From NCBI GenBank assembly GCA_051294375.1, contig CM119267.1, positions 21,887,486 to 21,951,485 on the forward strand: 64,000 bases of DNA, written 5' to 3'. Below, piece by piece: positions 24,626 to 37,529 of the stretch (position 1 is its first letter; every line of letters begins with the position of its first letter). Source of the stretch: Paraspadella gotoi (Eukaryota; Chaetognatha). Below the pieces are notes generated by a model. That model did no database searches. It was not told where the DNA came from and worked only from the letters and a program-made list of their open reading frames with translations. Made by a program: the position numbers and the translations under genes.

Positions 24626-27600
24626 CTTTGCCATTTCTCTTCTCCTATAATACCCCCGGTTCTGCTATTTCCCTCTCCTATGTCCCCTATCGCGCTCTCT
24701 CCTAGCGATCGTGATAGTTACTCTCTCTCCCTCCCTCAACGCGCGCTCTGATATTTATCCTCCTCTACGAGCTTGGATTATTCCTCATTCTACTCCCCAC
24801 GCCAGCCGCCAAGATTCACATACAGAAACAAGCACAGTGGCTAGTTCCTCTCACACACCAGACTTCCACGTTGGGAGTTGGTTTTCTCTTCCTCGCGGTG
24901 ACTCACTCTCCCCTCCTCATTCCACTCGCTGCGCTCTTTTCCTCCCCCTTACCGTCTTCCCTGCGTGCCTTTCTATTTCTTCTCTCCCTCGTCTACCTTC
25001 TCTCCTCTCCCAACTCTCTGCCGTTTCTCCTATTCCTCCCTCTCACCGCCTGGCGTGATTATCCTCTCTCCCTTCCTCCTTCCCATGCTTATCGGGATTC
25101 CTCCCACACGGATTCCTCCATTGCTTCCCTCTAGCGTCTATTTCTCTTTCCCCATAAACGGCTTCCTGCTCTTTTTCCTCCCACTCCGATTCGGGGCTTA
25201 ACCCTCTACTCTCTCCTCCGATCTCGCTCTCCCCCTATTGTGCTTACTCTCTCTCTCTCCTCCACTACCGGTCTCTCCTCTCCCCTCTACGCTTCTTTCC
25301 CTGCGTACTCTTTCTATATTTTCTTTCTCCCCACCCCATCTGGCTGCTTCCTCTTCTCCCTCTCCGTAGATGGTACCTCTCTTGGTCCTTTCATCATTCT
25401 CTCGGGGCCGATTCTCCTCACCTACCACCTCTCGTTTATTTCTCCACTTTTCTCTCTCCCTCTCCCTCTTCCTCTTTTCCCTCTCACTATTCGCCTCTCC
25501 AAAACTATAATAAAATATTCTATAATATTATCAATGTCTCTAATGTGTAGCTATTATACCTCTCTCATATCAGTTTCTTCGTGGATGCACATTAATAGAC
25601 ACATAAACTAGAATTCATATAATATACAGAGGATGATTATTGGTTAGATTGTAAAGCAATTTATATGCTTTTGAGAATATTATCTACATATGCATTATTC
25701 GCATATAGAATATTCTAAATATTCTTCTGCTATAATGGCTACAGGCATTATGTATTATTTCCGCAAAGAGAGATCAAGACCTATTTTAGTGGAACTAACA
25801 AAGGAGATTTCAATTTGTTTTTTAGAGATCAAGACTAAAGAACCCTCCAACTAATTTCTAGAGCTCAATACTCTCGGGTGCTACTTTAACTCAATATTCG
25901 CGCACCGGGTCTCCTATGCGCTTCCTGCTTAAGCTTCTCAAACGCATATACTCAATGGGATCGTCCGTACGTCGCTGGCGTCGATCTCGCGAGAGCTGAG
26001 ACTTTCGGCCGAGGCGACGTGGAAAGTCACATCGGCCTCGGGCCGGCGTCTGAGACCGGTGCAGAATACTTGCTTGTCGGCCGGCGTGGCCTCGGAGTGG
26101 CCATCAGACTGCATATGATACGTTACTTCTGGTACAGACGCCTCGAATTGAGCACTGATCTCTGGGAGCTGCAACGCGCCACTCCGATAGTACCGATCAC
26201 GACTCTAGTCAGCGCGAGGAAGGAGAACCAAAGCCTCACTGCGCAAAAGTCAACAGACGCGCCGGCGGCATACCGTACTTAGAAACAATTCACTGTATCA
26301 CGAGACGGCACTCTCATACATTGTTTTCTCTCGTTGTCTTTCTCAAAGGATCTCTGAAGAGACGTCAGTCTTCTTCCGGAACAGAGGACCGCCTAATCGG
26401 AAACTGCCTAGCACGAGTGCCGAACACGCTCCTGTACTTATTCCATCAGTCTCAGGCTATCTCGCGGCTTAGGGGAAGGCCCGAGGTACGTTATTCATTC
26501 ATATAAAGCTTTGGACGGACTGCTCAACACTCACAACAAAAAACTATTTATTTCTAATGACAGATGAATCAAATATTTTCTCTCTCCTTGAAACAAGAAC
26601 AGGGTAACGAGTGATCTCATACTCCTATCTGCTCTATCTGTCTCTCTCTCTAACTCCATCTACTTTTAAGCGTGCGTCATCCCTGTGCGTGCGTAGGAAT
26701 CGCGTTGCTCGCACATTTGAATGGGGGTAAGGAATCCCGTCTGGCTCGCTCGCGCGGGAGGTACTCGCCGTTATGTGTGGCGACGCGTGGAATCAGATTG
26801 CCAAGCTTTTCTTTGTGGGAGTGCCACCAATTTCTTTGTCTTAGATAGAGGTTCTTGTTATTACACCTTTGTTTGCGCGTTTTTAGGTATGAGTATTTAT
26901 TACCTTCTGCACTTTTCTTTTACGTTTTTTCTTTTCTTTTTCGTTGGGCCAGGGTTTTCCCCTGTGTGGTGGGGAGGGTAGAAAGGAACGATCAAAATTA
27001 AGAGAAGAAAAAAAAAAAAGAATAATAGAACTCTTAAGATCTCGGGCGACGTCGGTGTGGTAATGCACCGACTAGTGGAGGTAGGGAGGTTTTTAACAAA
27101 ATCACCGGCTGGTAGATGGAGTAGAATCCCGTGTGGGAGGAGTGGGCCAATCCCGGGGTGGTTAGTTGCACCAGTCCCAAGGCAGGCAACTTACCATTGG
27201 AAGTGTTGGGTAGGGTACATCCTCTGCTGGGTGGGAGGGGTAGATCCCGTGGATAGGCAGGTTGAGGGTGTTTAGATCCGCCTGTGAGGAGGGAAGGAGC
27301 TCGGGTTTGTGTGGGTAACAGACCATTAATCCAAACTCAGATGGGGGCGCGCTAGGGCAAGTGTGATTTGCCGCGTAGTAAGAGGCGGGAAGCTGTGATG
27401 GATCCGCCCTCTCTGATATGTAAGGGAGGGAGTCGCTCTACAGGAGGAGTGTGTGTCGATAGGTCGTTGTAGTAAGCGTCATTGCAACTTATGTGAATTA
27501 CACTTTCGTAATTCAAGAACGCAATTTAGAAAGTGAGGGGAGAATAAGAGCGGAAGCGATTGGCAGGCAGGCGGCGGAGACGGTCGGCGCACGGTAGGGT

Positions 27601-27631
27601 GCGTTGGTTTGAAACAGGGGAGTAGAGAGAG

Positions 27632-27703
<72 letters not shown>

Positions 27704-28720
27704 GAGAAGGAGAGAGAGAGGAGATGGGAGAGAAGGGAGGGAGAAATTGCGACGTGAGTGATATGGCTGAGTTCTAATCTACCGCATATTCCACTTTAGG
27801 CGAAGAGTGCCTTTAATTGGGCTGCGCCGGTATTCGAGTGGCGCTAATCCCCTGGTATCCGTGCTCGTAAGGAAAAATCCATTCCCCGACTCTGTTTCTG
27901 GGGAATACCCTACCTAGAGATTGAGAGGAATCACTGCGGTTTTCCTGGTGGGTATGGTGATATAAATTACCTCCTCTCTCCTGTGTTACTGAGAATGATG
28001 TGAGGAGGAAAGATAATCTCGAGAGCGCATGATGGGATTGAAGAGTTTCTTTTTAATCCCCTCATCGTGAGGTAGCGGGTAAAAACATTATAAATATAAA
28101 CCAGCGAACGAAGCTCGGAAAACGGGTAGATATCATTTTGGAGTATAGTGTGCGTGCGGAGGTATCTCTCCGTCTTGGGGAGGATAATATCCGCGGTAAA
28201 GGAAGGAGTTCCTTGGAAAAGATTTTTCTTCGCAGGTTGGGAGATGTTTAACTTTCCAGATATCGCGTTGGTCGGGTTGTGGGTTTAGCGATGTGGCTGC
28301 CTAGAAAGGATGAGGTCGAGGGAAAGTGATTCCGAAGCTCGTATAGTAATAAAAGGAGATCGTTCGCGGGGGCAAGGTAAATTCCCTTTCATTTTTTTAA
28401 TGAGGGGAGGGAACTCCGGAGGTCTCCGTAAATTAGATGGGTGAGTAGCGAATCCTCTTCGTGCGGCAGGAAAGTCTCGATCTGATATAAAGGTGGCAGA
28501 GAAGAGGGGGAGAAGATGCACGCGACGGCAGAGGGGAGAGGGAGATACCCTTGTGGGGGAAGGGGAAGGAATCCCGGGGTGATGAGGGGAGGATGAGAGA
28601 AATCCCATAGGGGCGAAGGAATCCCGCGTGGGGAGGAATCCCGTAGCAGGAGAGAGAGAGTGAGATCCGTTAGCGACGGTAGAGTCGACTGCCTCTCCTG
28701 TGGGAGAGGAATCTTCCGTT
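24626..28720. repeat. Noise-like continuation of the duplicated minisatellite locus
   Basis: Recognisable scraps of the left locus appear in the same order with heavy random-looking change. Isolated GGATTCCTCCCACACGG units occur at 25,096, and CTTGAAACAAGAACA at 26,587 (compare 22,632). Reverse-array units GGAATCCCG..GGGAGG occur at 26,730, 27,125 and 28,617-28,650. CT-rich text fills 24,650-25,500 and a GA tract lies at 27,632-27,745. No open frame (for example 26,019-26,282 on either strand) has splice or motif support. I read this as a low-accuracy copy of 21.4-23.4 kb. Confidence 0.55.
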
Positions 28721-28799
28721 ACGTTGGTCGAAGGCGGATTTTAAATCACCGATTCGTCCTGTGGCGCGTAGGCTACGTTGACGCACATGACAGTCAACC

Positions 28800-29625
28800 A
28801 CTCTAATTTCCGGGCCCGTAGATAATAAAAACGATCGTTAAATACCCTAATTATTTAAGGCTTAATATATTTATAACCGTAAAACGTACGGGATGAGTGC
28901 CATATGGGAGGTGAAGGGGTCCGGTGGAAAGGAGTAAGGTATAGGATAAATAGTAAGATAGTCCCCGAAAATATATATATAAAGGTAGGATATAATTTCT
29001 TATATATAATTTTCCCTAACAATCTCACGTAACCCCAATTCTACTCAAATTCATCTTGAAATCAATTAACTCATATTAAACTCAAATCTTGTGTATATAC
29101 CCGTTCCTAATCCTTGTCCGATCCTCTATTTTATCTCTCTAATATTTTAAATTATCGAAAAAATTAACTTTCCATCTCGTATTTCTATATTGTGTTACTT
29201 TCGTTAAAGGATACTAAGTGTGGCCCGTGGTTACTTGTGGCCCGGAAAATAATAGCCCATACTTCCTGTCGATTCCTTTCTTTTGTTTGTTTATATTCTT
29301 TCTTCATCCTCCCTCTCGGATTCCTCTCAAGTTCCATAACGATATCGTGACTACCTTCGCAATCCCCGTGACCTTCTCGCAACTCATTCCAGGCGTGAGA
29401 ATCCGGCGAAAAGAGGCATTTACCTACCCATTGGCACCAGTCGAATTCATACACATTATCCGTTTAAGTCGTACATTAACCATTTACGCGGCATTCAATT
29501 ACACTCGTTACGTGCGGTCAATTGGCATTCGACGATCTCCCTTTTCAAATATATATAAATATAAATATATATATAAATATATAATATATAAATATAAATA
29601 TAAATATATATAAATATATATTATT
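28800..29625. other. No gene recognised; AT-rich with TATAAA-type repeats
   Basis: AT-rich. ATATAAAT runs at 28,968-29,008 and 29,550-29,625. The open frame at 29,218-29,613 has no support. Confidence 0.4.
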
Positions 29626-29785
29626 ATAATCCCTAAAATCACTAACCCAATTATCAACCTTAATCATTAACCATAAACAAATCTTTAACCTTAACCTTCG
29701 ACCTAATCTTTAATTTAAAAAAATTAACTTAATTCTGAATCTAAGACGAAATGTGGCGTTCTGGGAAAATAAAGCCATCTTTTCC
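29626..29785. repeat. CCCTAA-like TIR element, copy
   Basis: Degenerate CCCAA/CCTTAA units end in the terminus ATGTGGCGTTCTGGGAAAAT at 29,750-29,769. The left terminus was not identified. Confidence 0.6.
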
Positions 29786-30261
29786 ATTCCTTTCTTTTTT
29801 TTTATTCTTTCTCCTCCTTCATCCTTCGTCTTGTATCGACTCTTTCCCCCTTCCTCCGTCCCTCCCTCCCCTAACTTCATCCCCCTCCCTTCCTTCTCCC
29901 CCTCTACTCTCCTCCCCAACCCCCTCCTCCTCCCCTTCTACCACGAATGACGTTTAATTTATGCAAATTGGTTTTCTGTCTTGTCCCCTTCATGTTTCAT
30001 ACATGAAGAGGGAAATTGCCTCTGGTCGTATAGATTGTCTACCCTTTTTCGCCCTTTAACCTCTTTTTAACTTCGTGTCGCATTATTCACTCGGATCACT
30101 TTTCGTGAGCTCTTTACCATCCTTTCACGTTTATCACCGATTAATCCCCTTTTTTTCACAATGTGGCATCTCTTTTTTTTTTACATTCTCGGGATGAGAC
30201 TGAGTTGAGACTCAACCCTTGCACTGTGAACGTCCAATCTTTTCTCATCTCAACCCTTCTT

Positions 30262-30462
30262 CTTTTCGGCCTTATTTTCCAAAACCACCAAATTTTAGCT
30301 GAAATTCATATTAAGATTATTATTTAGGTTTAATGATTAGCTTAGCGATTAGGGTTGGCTATTTGATTAAGAATTCAGTTAATTTGGATGAACAATCGGA
30401 TTAAATTCTAAAGTTTAAAATTAAGTTAAATGTTGGAGCGCTTTTAGAAAAATAGTACCATT
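30262..30462. mobile_element. TTAGGG-like TIR element, copy with both ends
   Basis: The left end ATTTTCCAAAACCACCAAATT and right end AATGTTGGAGCGCTTTTAGA are inverted versions of the family terminus. Between them are degenerate TTAGG-like units, for a total of about 200 bp. No coding sequence. Confidence 0.6.
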
Positions 30463-30559
30463 TATATTACCCATCTCAATTTCTTCGTTGTATCATCATC
30501 CAATCTATTCTTTCCCCTTTTTCCTCGTCTCAAACCGTTAAATCAAAAACCTTGGCCTC

Positions 30560-31420
30560 TGACAAAGAAGCGAGAGAAGAAAAACCGTCGACGAATCGCA
30601 GAGACGACGTGCGAATGCGCGCACGTTGACACACGCTGCGTGCATTTCTTTAGCACTCGCTCGAGAGATTTAAACGAAGAATTTAAACGTTTTTTTAAAA
30701 TATAATTAAATTTAATATATTCTTTAAAATATTAAGGACTCTGCAAGTTGTTAAACATATTTCATAAAATATGTAATATATTAAGGAAAATAGTTTTTTT
30801 TTTGAAAACCAAATCTTTTTTGCTTAAAGTAAGTACAAGGATGTACATTGTAGATTCCCCAATGGTTCACCTCTGATTCTCAATGCATGGAACGACCTTT
30901 CTGTCAAAACCTGGAATCGTCAAGAACCACGTTCCATCGGTTCAACTCAGCAATTTCTTTGTGTAACAATGCAAGGACGGACCTCTTTGAAAAAGAGAGA
31001 GAGAGAGAGGGAAAGAAAAGAAAGAGAGAAAAGAGAGAGAGAGAGATTTTCTTTTTTGTCGTCAATTCTTTCTCCTTACTTCTCCGGTTCCCAATCTCAT
31101 CTTCCTTCTTCGTCGTGAAAGATTTCACGTTGTGAGTCTCACTCGATTCTCGTTCACGAGGAAAAGTGAGACGCCGTGAATCTTCCTTCTTTTTGTTCAC
31201 GCGTGAGAAGCGACGAGAGATGCTTGAAACGTGAAGCGGTATATGGATCACATCCTTCGTCGCTAAATATGAGACTGAATTTTTCTGTCTTTCTTGAGAC
31301 GCGAGACAAAATCATAATATTATGCTAGTGAAATCGGTTGTAAATGAATATTTTATTATCAAAATAGAAGTTTTCGAGTCACTTTACCCAAAGCAAGTTT
31401 TATATTCATAATGTTTTTAT
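30560..31420. other. No gene recognised; includes a (GA)n tract
   Basis: GA-rich tract at 31,000-31,045. The rest is AT-rich with no supported exon. GAGACGCGAGACAAA at about 31,300 repeats text at 10,153. Confidence 0.4.
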
Positions 31421-31424
31421 AATA

Positions 31425-31672
31425 TTAATGTTAATCCCTAACCAAAATCCTTTACCTATGTTAATCCTAACCCTAACCTTTATAACTAAACTTTAACCCT
31501 TAACCCTTAACCCTAAACCCTAATCCCTAATCCCTAACCCTAATTACCAGACATATCCCTCACCTTAAATAATAACCTCACTTTTAATCTATCTTTACCT
31601 TTATTTATATAGACTTGATTTCGAATTTAAGATGAAACAGGTCGCTTTGGAAAAAAAAAGCCAAGTTTTCTT
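31425..31672. repeat. CCCTAA-like TIR element, copy
   Basis: Clearest CCCTAA-like stretch in the window (31,490-31,545), ending AACAGGTCGCTTTGGAAAAA at about 31,650. The units are irregular, so this is not a true telomeric array. Confidence 0.65.
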
Positions 31673-31879
31673 TATATATCCCCTTAAAAATTTGTCCGTA
31701 AAGGGTCAAAATTTTCGGACTTCTCGAGTACGGACTCGGATACGGACATCGACCCGGACAGGTTTTCACAACCGCCGCTATTTTGAACGAATGCGTCAAC
31801 GAATCTCGTTCTCCATTCCGCCTGTTTTACAATTTACAATTTACAATGAGATCTGAAGTCGCGAAGTTGAATTGTAAAT

Positions 31880-32710
31880 GGCGTTGACAGAGAGAAGTTT
31901 GCATTCTATTACGAGGAGGAAGTTTGAATCACTCTAGGTCTCGGTATTTTAATCCGGATTTTTACCACCGCTTTCATGTTTACGCGCTGGGAGATACGTT
32001 TCTTTAACGCTCGATACTTTTATAACTTATTTTATAAAATTCCTTTTAGTTAAATCTGATTAGTGAAATTAAAAGAGTGCTCGAAAAATCTGAAAAGTCT
32101 GAAAAGTTGGAGAATTTGAATTAAAACTAAATTTTCGCGAAGTAAATTGAGACGAATGACGTTATAATTTTTAATATTATTCGTTTAATTTTTTTTTTTT
32201 CGCACGATTTACGCTTCAACCTTTTTTCCCCCCCCCAACTCTTCAAGAATCATCGTTCAACAATTTCTACGCGAGATGTCTCTTGCTTTCATCGCATTGT
32301 CGTTTTGTTTTTTTGTTTTTTTCCCCGCGCGAATCGTTCGCTTCTTTTGTTTTTGTTTTTCTTCGGTCGTAAAATAAAAACTCTTGCGGCGTAAAAGTCG
32401 AAATAAAAGAAGATGATGGGGAAATACAACATCATCGTTAAACATGAATACAGTAATCAGTATGAAAACAGAGAGAGAGAGAGAGAGAGAGAGGTGAGAG
32501 AGATGCATGGTTTTTAGCACTTTCTCACTAATGGAATTCTTTCGAAGGAGGAAATATGATTTTGGTTTTCAGGCCAATTTTTTTTAAATTTAACTTTTAG
32601 CGTCAAAAAGCTGTTTATCTTTTTTTCCCTAAAACATAAAAAAATCAGACTTTCCATTTCCTTGAACCTCAAAACTCTTAAAGCGACTTACCTCACCGTG
32701 TTTTGGCTAA

Positions 32711-32750
<40 letters not shown>

Positions 32751-32852
32751 AGCCAAACGAGGAAAAAAAAACTGTTTTGAGGGGTGAAATTGCTCCTCCA
32801 ATTTCGCCTCCTTTTTTTTCTCAAAATCTCTTGACAATTTTTTTAAAAAGAA

Positions 32853-32915
<63 letters not shown>

Positions 32916-33050
32916 ACTTTTCACTTCGGATTAAAGCTTTCCATCGGTTCCATTACCGTTTTTAAAGAATCTCCTTTTTTATTTTTAAATCTTATTTCTG
33001 GATTTAGTGACGAACTTTTATATTACTTTTTCGTTTGATACAATTCAGTT
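31880..33050. other. No gene recognised; CT/GA microsatellites
   Basis: Short repeats at 32,470-32,506 (GA), 32,717-32,748 (CT) and 32,857-32,911 (CT) within AT-rich DNA. Confidence 0.5.
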
Positions 33051-33335
33051 TTACTTTAATAGTTTTTGTTCCTTAATCCTTTAAATTAATTTTAACCCTA
33101 ATGTTTGACCCTTATCAGTAACTAAACTCTTCACCAAATACCTTTCCGAACCCTACCCTGAACCCTAAGCCCTAAACTCTAACCCTCACCCCAAACCCTA
33201 AATCTGAGTCCCTAATTACTAACCAAATCTCTAACCCTAATTATTAACCAAATCCCGAAAGCGAGCCTCTCACCTATATTTATTACCGAAACACTTAACT
33301 TAATTCCTAATTAAAGTTGAAATGGGCTCGAAGTT
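33050..33335. repeat. CCCTAA-like TIR element, copy
   Basis: Irregular CCCTAA/CCTAAAC units. The right end reads TTGAAATGGGCTCGAAGTTA, a diverged form of the family terminus. Confidence 0.55.
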
Positions 33336-33654
33336 ATGGGTCGACTAATTAATTGATCTTTGCCTTACCTTATTACTTACTCGAATTATCCTGACTTTTT
33401 TTCTCTCGCCACTGCACTGCCATCCAACGCTTACGAATCAACAAGTAACGAGTTTTTGCCTTCAAAAACTCACCTCTTTCTCTGCCTTCACACTCTTTTA
33501 TATTTTTGCTCTAACTCACTTTTTCTCTTCCGAACTTACCCCCTTTAACTCTTCGTCCGAATGAAATCCCCGCTGAGGAAAGTTTTTTCTTAGTTTATCT
33601 GGATATTTAATTGCCATCGAAAAATTTTTAACCCCCCCTTCTGTTTAATGGCGT

Positions 33655-33730
33655 GGCGGAGAGAGAACGTGAGAGAGAGAGGAGAGAAGGAAGAGAGAAT
33701 GAGAGCAGATGAGAGACGAGAAGAGGAGAG

Positions 33731-33762
<32 letters not shown>

Positions 33763-33955
33763 AAGAGAAAGAGAAAGAAAGAGAGAGAGAAAGAGAAGGA
33801 GAAAGAAAGGAGAGGGGAAGAGGAGGAGAGGGAGAGAGAGAGAAGAGAAGAAGAGAGAGAGGAGTGAAAGCTCGAGGAGAGATGCAGAGAGGAGAGAGAG
33901 GAGAGAAGAGGGAGGATGAGAGACGAGAGGGAGGGAGGAGAGGAGAGACGAGCAC
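33655..33955. repeat. Long interrupted (GA)n tract
   Basis: About 300 bp of GAGAGA with AAG and GGA interruptions. Glu/Arg-rich and Ser/Leu-rich frames on the two strands are artefacts. Confidence 0.9.
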
Positions 33956-34004
33956 AGCGCCTTACAATGACTTTTTTACTCATTTTATCCTGGTTATTGC
34001 CGCC

Positions 34005-34240
34005 GCGCAGACTCGCGAGGCAACTCTGATAAGTCTCTTTCGGCGGTCTGTTTGGTCGGTCTGTTCCGTCCGTCAGTCGATCGGTCTGTCCCATCTTTAA
34101 TTAAAAATGGTAAAATTGCCTATAAGTTATTCATTTTGTTAAGACAGAAAAAAACTCTCAACTCTAAGGACTCAAAGCCGCCGCCTTCAGGGAATTCCTA
34201 AAACTATAGAGGAATAAAAGTAATGCGGCGCAAAACCTTG
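34005..34240. repeat. Dispersed repeat 'R3', copy 1
   Basis: GGCAACTCTGATAAGTCTCT, then a GGTCGGTCTGT stretch, then TTGTTAAGACAGAAAAAA and GCCGCCTTCAGG in that order. The same series occurs at 35,205-35,430, and its first part again at 53,455-53,530. Confidence 0.7.
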
Positions 34241-34574
34241 GAATATAACCGTTCCTTGTTTTTACGTTTTTAACTTTTCATAACTTCTTTTTATTTTTTA
34301 TCACATTTCCGCCAATTTCCCCGTGATTTCAATTCAAATTTTTTCAACGGAATCTCCTTCCTCCCGCGTTTCCTTCCTCTCCCATTTTTCCTCCCTTTAA
34401 CCTTCCCGACCCCATCTCCCCCTTTCCGACCTCATCCCCCCTTCCCAACCATGCCAAACAACTGACTTATGATTTCATCGTTTGACCCTAAACTAAAAAC
34501 GCTTTCTTTCTTTTCTCATCTTCTTTTCTCTTTCGCCCGCGCCTCTCGGTCTCAAGTTTGCTATATAACGTGTC

Positions 34575-34599
34575 AGCCGTCTCTCTCTTCTCCTCTCTC

Positions 34600-34642
<43 letters not shown>

Positions 34643-34660
34643 CTCTCTCTCTTCTCAAAG
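34575..34660. repeat. (CT)n microsatellite
   Basis: Interrupted CT repeat. Confidence 0.9.
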
Positions 34661-35204
34661 GCTACATCTACACGAGAAAATATTTTTTCCTTTTTTTTTT
34701 GTCGATAAACTTTTATCCCTTGAGGGCGTCGACGTTAAAGGGTTAGTAGATGAAAGACTCACGAAGCGGGTCATGGGGAGAGGGCGAAGTTGAAAAGGTG
34801 GGAGCAGCGCAAATGGGGGGAAAGAGGAGGGGGGCGAGGGAAGTAGCTCAAGGGGGGTGTTCATAGATGAGATAATAAGTGGTTTTTCTGCAGTTTCATT
34901 TTTTTTTATGTTTTTGAATTTTGACATTTTTTTCCTTTCTTTTCTTCTTTTTCATCGCTGCCCTAATTTTAATTTTATTTTAATATAACCCATTCGAATT
35001 GTTTATTTTATTTACTTGTTATATTTTGTACATCATACTTAATACAAAATAAAACAGTCTGATGATACATCTCAATTAACTTTGGATTCCATTCAGTAAG
35101 TATGTAATTCTATACTGTCGGAAATCTCTTGTTATACATTCTCATATGCATAATCGTTTGACATTCCTTGACCTTGTCTCTGATTCACTTATCATTTCAA
35201 TATT

Positions 35205-35430
35205 TAGTTGCGCCACGAGTACTGGCGGAGCAACTCTATAAGTCACTTTTCGGTCGGTCGGTCCGTCTGTCCCACTTACATTAAAAATGCATATAATTTC
35301 CCTATAGTTGGTTGCTCTTTTGTTAAGACAGAAAAAACCTCAAATCTAAGTGACTGCAAGCGCCGCCTTCAGGAAATCTTAAAACTAAAATAGAATAAAA
35401 GACGGAATTTTGATGCAGTGCATGTCATAA
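35205..35430. repeat. Dispersed repeat 'R3', copy 2
   Basis: Matches 34,005-34,240, from GGAGCAACTCTATAAGTCAC to CGCCGCCTTCAGGAAAT. It is followed by a short (GTCAT)n-like stretch at 35,455-35,510. Confidence 0.7.
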
Positions 35431-35669
35431 ATATATGGGCTAAGAAAGTTATTGTAGTTATGTAGTCATGTTATGTCACGTCATGTCAAGTCATGTCATG
35501 TCACGAGAAATACACGTGATAAGGCAGTCACTGCGGCGCAACACATTTGATTTACCGTTCTTGTTAATCTTTTAGTCGAAGCAAGAAAACAAATTTGCGA
35601 CGAGAAAATCCAAAGAAGGGAATTTTTTTTTCCATTTCTTTTTTTTAACTTTCGATTTTCGCTTTGCAT

Positions 35670-35920
35670 TTGTCGTCGTCGCTATCGTCGTCGTCGTCGC
35701 TATCGTCGTCGTCGTCGTTGCTGTCGTCGTCGTCGTTTTTATCGATTCAATATTATCTACATTTTTTTCATTTTAAAGGAAACAAAAACTAACATAGGAA
35801 AGATGTTATGGATTTGCGCTCTCTCTCGCACTCTCTCTCTCTCTCCTCTCGTCTCTCTCTCTGCTCTCTCATCTCTCGTCTCTCCTCTCTCGCTCTCGTC
35901 TCTCTCTCTCTCTCTGTGGG
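35670..35920. repeat. (CGT)n and (CT)n microsatellites
   Basis: CGT/GCTATCGT repeat at 35,670-35,740 and an interrupted CT repeat at 35,819-35,916. Confidence 0.9.
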
Positions 35921-36140
35921 GCTTCTCTTGGCGTCAAAGACTCAAAAGAAAAAGAAGAAAGATTATTATTTATTCTTCTTGTTTTATTGGGTTTTTTTTA
36001 ATTTCTTCTTGGTTTTATTTATTTATTTTTTTATTTTTACTTTTTTTAGTTTTTTTGTTTATCGAGTTTCCTTTTACGAGGCTTGTCAAATTTATTTCAT
36101 GTTAATTTTCGTCATAAATTTGAAAAAGAAATTAAATAGA

Positions 36141-36302
36141 NNNNNNNNNNNNNNNNNNNNNNNNNNNNNNNNNNNNNNNNNNNNNNNNNNNNNNNNNNNN
36201 NNNNNNNNNNNNNNNNNNNNNNNNNNNNNNNNNNNNNNNNNNNNNNNNNNNNNNNNNNNNNNNNNNNNNNNNNNNNNNNNNNNNNNNNNNNNNNNNNNNN
36301 NN
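36141..36302. other. Assembly gap (162 N)
   Basis: Run of N. A GA repeat on its right edge. Confidence 0.95.
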
Positions 36303-37466
36303 GAGAGAGATGTAAATAACGGGAAGCAAGAAATTATGTCAACGAAAATAGCAAGGCGAGTCAGTTTAAGTCCGACACAGACTGATTACCATCTCTCTCT
36401 CTCTCGGTCTCCCCCTCTCCACCCTTCATATCTCTACCTCTCCTTATTTCTTTTTTCATTGGTCTCTCTCTCTCCCTCCTCTTTTTCCGTCGTCTCTCTC
36501 TCTCTCTCCCTCCCTCCAATAAAGCCCCCAGGGTGATGTGCTGAAAAGAGATTTCCGTCTCGGATCAAAGATCAGCGACGATCAAAAAGCGAGGGATCGT
36601 TTTCACTGTCGTCGTCGTCGTCGTCGTCGTCATTGTCGTCGTCGTCGTCGTCGTCGTCATTGTCGTCGTCGTCGTCGTCGTCACCCTCCTCTGTTCTCTA
36701 GTCAACTGCGTCATCGTATCAATTCCGAATTTTCATTCCCCTTTCGTAATAACTTTTTTATATAAATATATAAATATAAATCACTTAGCTTCGATGCAAA
36801 TGCTAAAGAAATTTGTACTTTGGACAGGCTAAGTTGGAGCCATAGCCATAGCCATAGCCATAGCCATTGTCCAACACACTTACACTTACTTTCAATCAAG
36901 ACTCTTTCTCAGTCTCTCTCTTTATTCACTCCCAGAGTAACTGGCTTCCCTATATAGTATATAGTATATATTATACAGTATATAATTATTGGTTTTACGT
37001 ATTTCATAACGCTTAGCTTTGATGATAAAGCCGAGAACATTAAAGAATTGTTAAAACTGTTTAAAACTATTATACTTATATCACTTCATTAATATGGAAC
37101 CCAATTTTTATATTGGTTAAATACAAATCCTTAGGTAGGAGTACAACAACAAAGTCGTTCATATTGCTGTATTTCTTCATCGTCAATGTTGCTGCGGTTG
37201 TTGTTTTAGTTGACATGGTAATTGTCCTTGTCGTCGTCGTCGTTGTCGTCGATATCGTCGTCGTCTTCCCTGCCATTCCTCCCCTTTCCCCAAAAAAACT
37301 CTCCGCATGCCCTCTATGGCCCCTTGGCCTTATTGGCCTCATTTCGGTTTGGCCTTATTGGCCTCGGTCTTTTCTTGGCCTTCGTCTCGTCGATTCGACG
37401 CCTGGGGTTCGTTCTCTCGGGGTCACCCTCTAGTCTGACTCTCTCACCTTAGAATCTCGTAATGAA

Positions 37467-37504
<38 letters not shown>
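36303..37504. repeat. Direct duplication, copy A
   Basis: Starts near TGTAAATAACGGGAAGCAAG and includes a CT tract, a CGT repeat (36,605-36,685), a (CATAGC)n hexamer run (36,838-36,866), a second CGT run (37,225-37,268) and a GATA repeat (37,470-37,504) ending at a gap. The same order is present at 37,530-39,545. Confidence 0.8.
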
Positions 37505-37529
37505 NNNNNNNNNNNNNNNNNNNNNNNNN
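37505..37529. other. Assembly gap (25 N)
   Basis: Exactly 25 N between copy A and copy B of the same locus. Confidence 0.95.

Noticed and set aside
26019-26282. GC-rich overlapping frames on both strands as a gene fragment
   Set aside because: Lies in the noise-like stretch. No domain, splice site or consistent frame supports it.
31490-31545. Possible telomere or interstitial telomeric array
   Set aside because: Units vary (CCCTAA, CCCTTAA, CCCTAAA, CCCTAAT) and lie inside the dispersed element with defined ends. There is no long perfect array.
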